From Spirochaetales bacterium (GTDB lineage Bacteria; Spirochaetota; Spirochaetia; ARS1246), in NCBI GenBank assembly GCA_018644745.1, contig JABGPX010000418.1, positions 1 through 11,830 on the forward strand: DNA of 11,830 nucleotides, given 5' to 3'. Positions 7,630-11,830 of the stretch are shown piece by piece (the stretch's first letter is position 1; the number at the start of each line of letters is the position of its first letter). The notes under the pieces are model-generated. The model ran no database searches, had not been told where the DNA came from, and saw only the letters and a list, made by a program, of their open reading frames with translations. Both the position numbers and the translations under genes were made by a program.

Positions 7630-8712
7630 ATGAACGGAAATCACCATCGGCCATCACAAGTAGCGGCCCTGCCGGATCTCCTCACGTTTAGTGACGGAAA
7701 GCCCGTAGAATCAGCCAATTGGCCGCACCGGCGGACAGAGCTCTTTGACTCGATCATTCCCCACGAGTTCGGCGGGATGCCGCCTACAGGCGATAATACG
7801 ACAGCAACGCGGCTTTCGAGTTACCTCATCAAACCGGATAGAACTGTCACGTTCGAAACCTATGAAGTTCGAGTCACTTTGCCGTCCGGCGAAGTCTCAT
7901 TCATTATGGAACTGTGGATTCCCGAGGGAGACGGACCGTTCCCGGTGCTTCTGACGGGTGACGGCTGCTGGCGGTTCTTCAATGACAACGCGGCAGCCGA
8001 CGCGGTGAAGAGGGGGTACATCGCTGCGGCGTTCAACAGGGCCTCGGTAGCTGCGGATAACAAGGAGCGCTATCGGGATACCGGTATCTATCGCGCGGTT
8101 CCAGACCCTACATTTGGCGCGGTTGCCGCCTGGGCCTGGGGTTATCACCGGTGCGTCGATGTACTCCGTGAGCTCGATGTCGTACAAGGTGACCAGATAG
8201 CAATAACCGGTCATTCCCGGGGAGGGAAAACCGCCCTGCTCGCCGGGGCCACGGACGAACGGATTGCCATTACCAATCCAAACTGCTCGGGAACGGGTGG
8301 GTCTGGGTTGAATCGATTGAAGGAGCCTCGCTCAGAGGTGATTAACGATTTCATTAAGTCCGGCAATATCTTCTGGTTCGGTGATCAATGGAAGCAGTTC
8401 CAAGGTCGTGATGCTGAATTACCTTACGACCAGCATTTTCTGCACGCTTTGGTGGCTCCACGCGGTCTTCTCGTTACTGAAGCGTACGGGGACTTCTGGG
8501 CAAATCCTCCGGGCTCATACGCCGCGTGTTATGCCGCAAAAACGGTCTACGATCTACTTGATTTCCCGATGGCTATAGGATGGGAGTTCCGTGAGGGCGA
8601 GCACGACCAGAGCAGATCTGATTTTGAAAAGATCCTAGATTTCATGGATTTTCATTTCAGGGGACGCGACGTTGCTCGTGATTTTCAAAGGCAGTTGTTT
8701 CCCACACTTTAA
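7630..8712 (+). CDS. CE15-like alpha/beta-hydrolase (glucuronoyl-esterase/acetylxylan-esterase type), cytoplasmic
   Basis: This 360-residue serine hydrolase resembles carbohydrate esterase family 15. The nucleophile is S196 in GHSRGGK (194-200), followed by AGATDERIAITNPNCSG (205-221), a close match to the family pattern. The likely histidine is H325 (EGEHDQ) and DQHFLHALVAPRGLLV (267-282) is the usual strand before the acid loop. Fungal CE15 enzymes carry the catalytic Glu in the NxxSG-like segment; here that position is Cys (C219), so the acid is probably D288 in YGDFWANPPGS, as in some bacterial CE15 proteins. CE15 enzymes cleave esters of glucuronic acid and are normally exported; this one has no signal peptide, so it probably acts on an imported or internal small ester. 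It ends the dehydrogenase operon with an AGGAGAGGA ribosome site. The exact substrate is not known. Confidence 0.8.
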   Translation: MNGNHHRPSQVAALPDLLTFSDGKPVESANWPHRRTELFDSIIPHEFGGMPPTGDNTTATRLSSYLIKPDRTVTFETYEVRVTLPSGEVSFIMELWIPEGDGPFPVLLTGDGCWRFFNDNAAADAVKRGYIAAAFNRASVAADNKERYRDTGIYRAVPDPTFGAVAAWAWGYHRCVDVLRELDVVQGDQIAITGHSRGGKTALLAGATDERIAITNPNCSGTGGSGLNRLKEPRSEVINDFIKSGNIFWFGDQWKQFQGRDAELPYDQHFLHALVAPRGLLVTEAYGDFWANPPGSYAACYAAKTVYDLLDFPMAIGWEFREGEHDQSRSDFEKILDFMDFHFRGRDVARDFQRQLFPTL

Positions 8713-8940
8713 ATTGAAACTTGACGTGTGATAGCTTCGAGCTTTCGCCAATGAAGCGATGTATGCTTCGGATCCGGCTTTGTTGAATCCCTTGGTGGAT
8801 GTAGTCCAGATTACGGTATCAGATTCGGAAATATAGTGGATTTTATCTGCACAGGTTGCACCCCGAACAAAATACTGGCCAAGTGCTCCTCTGTCATCAT
8901 AAACGCCATAACTGATGTCAGGCACTTTCAAACGGTGTGA
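8713..8940. other. Non-coding or decayed gap after the esterase operon
   Basis: Between the esterase stop and the ATPase remnant no intact gene is present. The only coding-like signal is the minus-strand transposase-like fragment. No convincing terminator hairpin was found after the esterase. Confidence 0.5.
8722..8931 (-). pseudogene. Possible remnant of a Y2 (IS91-like) transposase
   Basis: About 70 codons read open on the minus strand. They contain GALGQYFVRGATCADKIHY and VIWTTSTKGFNK, which resemble the part of IS91/ISCR-type transposases (a YI-RxP-like segment, then a beta segment with VxWTTSxK) that follows the Y2 catalytic region. The catalytic HUH motif and both tyrosines are absent, and the frame runs into the end of the esterase gene, so this cannot be a working gene. 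There is no good start codon or ribosome site. The stretch is also the only real gap between the esterase and the ATPase remnant. The family assignment comes from memory of the motif and is tentative. Confidence 0.35.
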
Positions 8941-8943
8941 TTG

Positions 8944-9431
8944 ATGTATCTTAGCAGGTTTCTAGATATAAATAAATTACTTGATGAGCGGTCACTTTTT
9001 CTACTTGGTCTCAGGCAATCCGGGAAATCTACATACATCAAGGAACAACTTGATCCACCCCCCGCCTTAATTTATAACCTTCTTGACAGAAAACTACTCC
9101 TGAGTATTTTGGCTGATCCGACAATTCTGCTCCAGGAAATTGAAGCAAGGAACCTGAAGCACTGCATCATCTGTATTGATGAAATCCAGAAATGTCCGGA
9201 ACTTCTCGATGAAGTACACCTGTTGATTGAAGAGAGACAGATTCGATTCTTATTAACGGGTTCCAGAGCGAGAAAATTAAAAAAAAGCAGGAACGAATCT
9301 TTTGGGAGGAAGGCTTTATTACAAGATCAATATTAGTCTGCAGAGAGTCCCGTCCCAGAAAACTCGAAAGAATAGAGATTCTTCCATGGGAATATTTTCT
9401 TGATCAATTGTGGGAAAACCAGATTCAGTAG
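8944..9431 (+). pseudogene. Internally deleted, frameshifted AAA_14/DUF4143 ATPase
   Basis: The N-terminal 130 residues are a P-loop ATPase: Walker A GLRQSGKST (22-30), YNLLD (44-48), Walker B CIICIDEIQKCP (74-85), and LLTGSRARKL (103-112). The frame then ends after GRKALLQDQY. In the third frame, from about 9273 to the stop at 9429-9431, the sequence reads on as ILVCRESRPRKLERIEILPW and FLDQLW, which is the typical C-terminal tail of the same DUF4143 family (usually about 380-400 residues). The central 200 or more residues are missing. The frame change falls at or near an eight-A run (9279-9286), so an internal deletion plus frameshift is likely. The family is a common, mostly uncharacterised accessory ATPase, sometimes discussed as toxin/antitoxin- or mobile-element-related. 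This copy is almost surely inactive. Confidence 0.7.
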
Positions 9432-9454
9432 TTGTATCGATGAAATGCTCTCTT

Positions 9455-10384
9455 TTATTGAACCCGCCAGCTATTCAGATGTTCCAAAATCCTTCCACTT
9501 ACCTGCGAAAATGATTCCTGAATGAGCCAATGACCTGCATCGATGAAGTACTCATGATAGCTGCCCGTTACATAATTCTTGTTCGATTCCGCGGCCACGC
9601 GCAGGATGGCGGGATCGCCGGTGCCCCAGATAAAAAGGGTCGGCTTATCAACAGCGCCGATATCAATTTTTCCACGGATGAGGGATGAATAATTGGCCCT
9701 GTACCAGTTTAGAGCCGCAGCGACGGTTCCGGATTGACGGAAGACCGATAGATACCGGGCAACTTCATCCTCGGAAGAGTGCTCCCAAATCGATATAAGG
9801 TTCTTGAATTTGTTCGCTTTGAGAACAATTTCCGGGATTATGGGCCACTGAAACAACCGCATATAGGTACTCGCCTCGCGCTGGGCGGGGTCTGAAATCA
9901 AAGCCGTTCCGAAAGAAGTTAGATGGGGCACCGATAACGCGGTCCAGCTGATAATACGTTCGGGATATTCCGCGGCGACAACCCAGCCGACCGCGCTTCC
10001 CCAGTCGTGCCCGATCAGGTGAAACTTTTCTATGTTCATGTTGTCTGCAATGGCGATTACATCGGCCGCCAAAAGCCGAACTTCATAGCCCGATTTTCCC
10101 GCAGGCCGAGCGCCCGGGCTGTAGCCCCGCTGATCCGGCGCGATGCTGTAATAGCTGTTCTCGGCGAGCAGTTCCTGCAGTCTCTGCCACATAACCGATG
10201 TCTCGGGAAACCCGTGAAGCAGGATTACTGGCTCATCGGTCGGATTTCCCATTTCGACGGCTTTGAATGAATAGAGTCCGGTATCTATCGTAATCATTTC
10301 ATGCCGCTCCTCAGGTTCTGTTATTCCGGGCAAAGAAACTACAAAGAGTAGAAAAATCGATATTGGAAATGATGAAAACCGCAT
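9455..10384 (-). CDS. Exported alpha/beta-hydrolase, epoxide-hydrolase-like
   Basis: This 309-residue protein has a hydrophobic N-terminus (about residues 5-20: SFPISIFLLFVVSLPG) that looks like a signal peptide or membrane anchor, without a lipobox cysteine. The mature part is a classic hydrolase with HGFPE (57-61, oxyanion hole), PDQRGYS (83-89), nucleophile D127 in GHDWGS, an acid near D257 (WGTGDP) and H285 (DAGHWL). An Asp nucleophile with HGFPE, and a cap-domain tyrosine in ALNWYRANY (Y228), point to an epoxide hydrolase rather than an esterase; haloalkane dehalogenase is the main alternative. It may also start at M30, which would remove the signal. No strong ribosome site precedes the ATG. 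It is single, convergent with the ATPase remnant and divergent from the aldolase; no functional link to the neighbours is evident. Confidence 0.82.
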   Translation of the reverse strand: MRFSSFPISIFLLFVVSLPGITEPEERHEMITIDTGLYSFKAVEMGNPTDEPVILLHGFPETSVMWQRLQELLAENSYYSIAPDQRGYSPGARPAGKSGYEVRLLAADVIAIADNMNIEKFHLIGHDWGSAVGWVVAAEYPERIISWTALSVPHLTSFGTALISDPAQREASTYMRLFQWPIIPEIVLKANKFKNLISIWEHSSEDEVARYLSVFRQSGTVAAALNWYRANYSSLIRGKIDIGAVDKPTLFIWGTGDPAILRVAAESNKNYVTGSYHEYFIDAGHWLIQESFSQVSGRILEHLNSWRVQ

Positions 10385-10410
10385 AGGGAAAAGTAATGCC
10401 TGCGCTTTTT

Positions 10411-10416
10411 ATTGTA
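10411..10416 (-). promoter_or_regulatory. Weak -10-like TACAAT upstream of the epoxide-hydrolase-like gene
   Basis: On the minus strand TACAAT is 26 bases ahead of the ATG at 10384, a usual distance for a -10 box. No convincing -35 is visible at the expected spacing. Confidence 0.2.
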
Positions 10417-10479
10417 CAGCGAAGCGTGAGCAAATACGCAGCTGTTGATGCTCATATATTATTTGCGGTTAATGCGGTG

Positions 10480-10503
10480 TAAAATGCTTTCTAAGGCGGA
10501 GGG
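10480..10503 (+). promoter_or_regulatory. -10-like TAAAAT and ribosome site deciding the aldolase start
   Basis: TAAAAT (10480-10485), directly preceded by TG, could be a -10 box; the -35 is poor. GGAGGG (10498-10503) lies four bases ahead of the ATG at 10508 and is the only strong ribosome site. It indicates that the protein begins at MPLVSLNEV rather than at the upstream in-frame ATG at 10445, which would precede this promoter. Confidence 0.4.
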
Positions 10504-10507
10504 AATT

Positions 10508-11401
10508 ATGCCACTTGTTTCACTAAATGAAGTACTGCGACCTGCGTACAAGGGGAAATACGCAATCGGAGCATTCAACACCTTTAATGAGGATATTACC
10601 GAAGCAATACTGTGTGCCGCAGATAAGCACAATATGCCGGTCATTGTCAGTTTTTCTGAGGTGCAGCTTGAGTATGTAGATTTAGAATGTATTGCGGAAG
10701 TTACAAAAATCAAAGCACGTCGATTAGATATTCCGATTGTCCTGCATCTTGATCATGGATTGACTTTGGATACCGTAAAAAGCGCAATTGACTTAGGCTT
10801 TACTTCGGTCATGTTTGATGGCTCGGCTTTGGATTACGACGAGAATGTGAGGTATTGCGGAACTATTGTCGATATGTGTAAACCTCTATCTGTTAGTGTG
10901 GAGGCCGAATTAGGTGCGGTTGGCGGCGATGAAGATGGAGCTCTTGAAAGTGCCGCCGACGAAGCTCTGTACACCAATATCAATCAGGCTGTTGATTTCA
11001 TTGAAAAAACCAACATAGATGCCCTGGCTATTGCTATAGGCAACGCACATGGCAAATATAAAAAGAAACCAATTCTCGATTTTGTGCGACTGGATGAACT
11101 TAATAAGGCATTAAATCTTCCATTAGTATTGCATGGAGGTTCGGGTATATCCGACGCTGATATCCAAAAGGCGATAAACCTAGGTATCTCCAAGATCAAC
11201 TACTACACCGGCATGCTGCAAACAGCTATTAGTACGACCTCAAACCTTATCGAGAAATGCGGAGCGAAATACAGCGATTATTTGGATCTGTTAAGGGCCG
11301 TAAAAGAAAAGGTTACTCTCACCATCATGGAGAGAATGACGGTTTTCCAAAATAATCGGTCAATAGTGACTGCTAAACACCCGAGAAAATTGATACTGTA
11401 G
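10508..11401 (+). CDS. Class II (zinc) ketose-bisphosphate aldolase, FbaA/GatY/KbaY family
   Basis: This 297-residue protein cleaves a ketose 1,6-bisphosphate (fructose or tagatose) or a related phosphorylated ketose into two trioses or DHAP plus an aldehyde. Family marks in order: GAFNTFNED (21-29), VLHLDHG (78-84, Zn ligand H83 and catalytic D82), GFTSVMFDGS (97-106), VEAELGAVGG (131-140, Zn region), IAIGNAHGKY (175-184, H181), LVLHGGSGI (206-214, H209) and SKINYYTG (228-235). Length is close to the 280-290 usual for the class IIB group. Substrate cannot be settled from sequence. The base composition is clearly poorer in GC than the central genes, hinting at separate ancestry. The next gene, GH32-like, starts 37 bases later, so the two likely form an operon that turns a fructose-containing saccharide into trioses. 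Confidence 0.9.
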   Translation: MPLVSLNEVLRPAYKGKYAIGAFNTFNEDITEAILCAADKHNMPVIVSFSEVQLEYVDLECIAEVTKIKARRLDIPIVLHLDHGLTLDTVKSAIDLGFTSVMFDGSALDYDENVRYCGTIVDMCKPLSVSVEAELGAVGGDEDGALESAADEALYTNINQAVDFIEKTNIDALAIAIGNAHGKYKKKPILDFVRLDELNKALNLPLVLHGGSGISDADIQKAINLGISKINYYTGMLQTAISTTSNLIEKCGAKYSDYLDLLRAVKEKVTLTIMERMTVFQNNRSIVTAKHPRKLIL

Positions 11402-11426
11402 ACCCCTGGATACAGATGTGATGACA

Positions 11427-11434
11427 AAAGGAGG
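11427..11434 (+). promoter_or_regulatory. Strong Shine-Dalgarno AAAGGAGG
   Basis: An AAAGGAGG ends four bases before the ATG at 11439 and fixes the start of the GH32-like gene. It follows the aldolase stop by about 25 bases, consistent with cotranscription. Confidence 0.6.
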
Positions 11435-11438
11435 CCTT

Positions 11439-11830
11439 ATGAAACACAAAGACTCGACAGTCGTTTCAGATGAAATGACACTCAATTATCACCTGATGCA
11501 TCCCGGCGGAGACAGCGCCCCGGGAGACCCTAACCTGGCGTATTGCCTGGACGGCACCTATCACCTTCATTATATTCTACGCCATCTTTGGCAAGGCAAA
11601 ACCTCATTTTCGTTTATACATGTAACCAGCCCGGACATGCTGCACTGGACGTGGCAGCCAACGAAGCTCCAGCCCTCGTTTACCGATCACGGCATGTTCA
11701 GCGGCACTGGATTTATTACCAAAGAGGGAAAGCCGGCCGCTATTTATGCGGCAACCGCGGCGGATCCCCGTAATACTTATATCGCCGTTGCCAAGGACAA
11801 TGACTTGAGCGAATGGGAGAAGCCATATCC
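11439..11830 (+). CDS. GH32-like glycoside hydrolase (sucrose/fructan type), N-terminal part only
   Basis: The visible 130 residues open with NYHLMHPGGDSAPGDPNLAY (16-35), then DGTYHLHYILRH, FIHVTSPDMLHWTWQP and HGMFSGTGF (84-92). This is the order of the GH32 N-terminal blade: the DPN with nucleophile Asp (D30), YHLxY, SPDMxHW and FSGxG. The GH32 consensus is WMNDPNG; here the asparagine before the Asp is Gly and the last Gly is Leu, so the residues around the nucleophile are modified but the Asp itself is present. The later RDP and EC motifs lie outside the window. No signal peptide is seen, so the enzyme is probably intracellular, acting on imported sucrose, fructo-oligosaccharide or phosphorylated sugar. 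The linked aldolase fits. A sister family such as GH43/GH68-like or non-catalytic proteins of the same fold cannot be excluded from this fragment. Confidence 0.75.
   Translation, partial: MKHKDSTVVSDEMTLNYHLMHPGGDSAPGDPNLAYCLDGTYHLHYILRHLWQGKTSFSFIHVTSPDMLHWTWQPTKLQPSFTDHGMFSGTGFITKEGKPAAIYAATAADPRNTYIAVAKDNDLSEWEKPY

Noticed and set aside
8635..8931. Intact 98-residue minus-strand gene
   Set aside because: It starts at TTG without a ribosome site, overlaps the esterase end and lacks any complete domain; kept only as a possible transposase fragment.
9455..10384. Haloalkane dehalogenase
   Set aside because: The HGFPE motif and cap tyrosine fit epoxide hydrolases better; halide-binding residues were not clearly found.
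10445..10507. Extended aldolase N-terminus from the ATG at 10445
   Set aside because: No ribosome site there, and the family begins at the segment starting MPLVSLNEV, which has GGAGGG upstream.

Overview
The window is bacterial DNA of moderate GC content (roughly 50% by eye). It has tightly packed genes, clear Shine-Dalgarno sites and sigma70-like promoters. No gene pins down the lineage. The gene types (MlrC family, HisD-like dehydrogenase, medium-chain dehydrogenases, AAA_14/DUF4143 ATPase remnant, GH32) would suit an environmental heterotroph such as a spirochaete or a Firmicute, but that is a low-confidence guess. No rRNA, tRNA or CRISPR array was seen.

Left part (1-2787, minus strand): an MlrC/M81-type metalloprotein that runs off the left edge, preceded by an M24-fold (creatinase/aminopeptidase P-like) protein. 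The two overlap by one base (TAGTG) and probably share a promoter at about 2766-2794. The M24-like protein seems to lack the usual paired aspartate metal ligands.

Centre (2913-8712, plus strand): transcribed divergently from the first pair. It begins with an 823-residue fusion of a complete histidinol-dehydrogenase-like enzyme and a complete DegT/AHBA-type PLP aminotransferase. After a 184-base gap with two near-identical promoter/operator-like elements comes a tight three-gene operon: a zinc alcohol dehydrogenase with a structural-zinc lobe, a second medium-chain dehydrogenase without it, and a cytoplasmic CE15-like alpha/beta-hydrolase. I read this as an uncharacterised small-molecule pathway in which hydroxyl groups are oxidised and a carbonyl is aminated (or the reverse), with ester or amide hydrolysis alongside. 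The substrate cannot be read from the sequence; an amino-sugar, aminocyclitol or modified amino-acid/peptide compound is a reasonable guess.

Right-centre (8713-9431): a decayed patch with a probable Y2 (IS91-like) transposase fragment and an internally deleted, frameshifted AAA_14/DUF4143 ATPase.

Right part (9455-11830): an exported epoxide-hydrolase-like protein on the minus strand, then a divergent plus-strand pair made of a class II ketose-bisphosphate aldolase of lower GC and the N-terminal part of a GH32-like fructan/sucrose hydrolase, which runs off the right edge. This pair looks like part of a carbohydrate-use operon.
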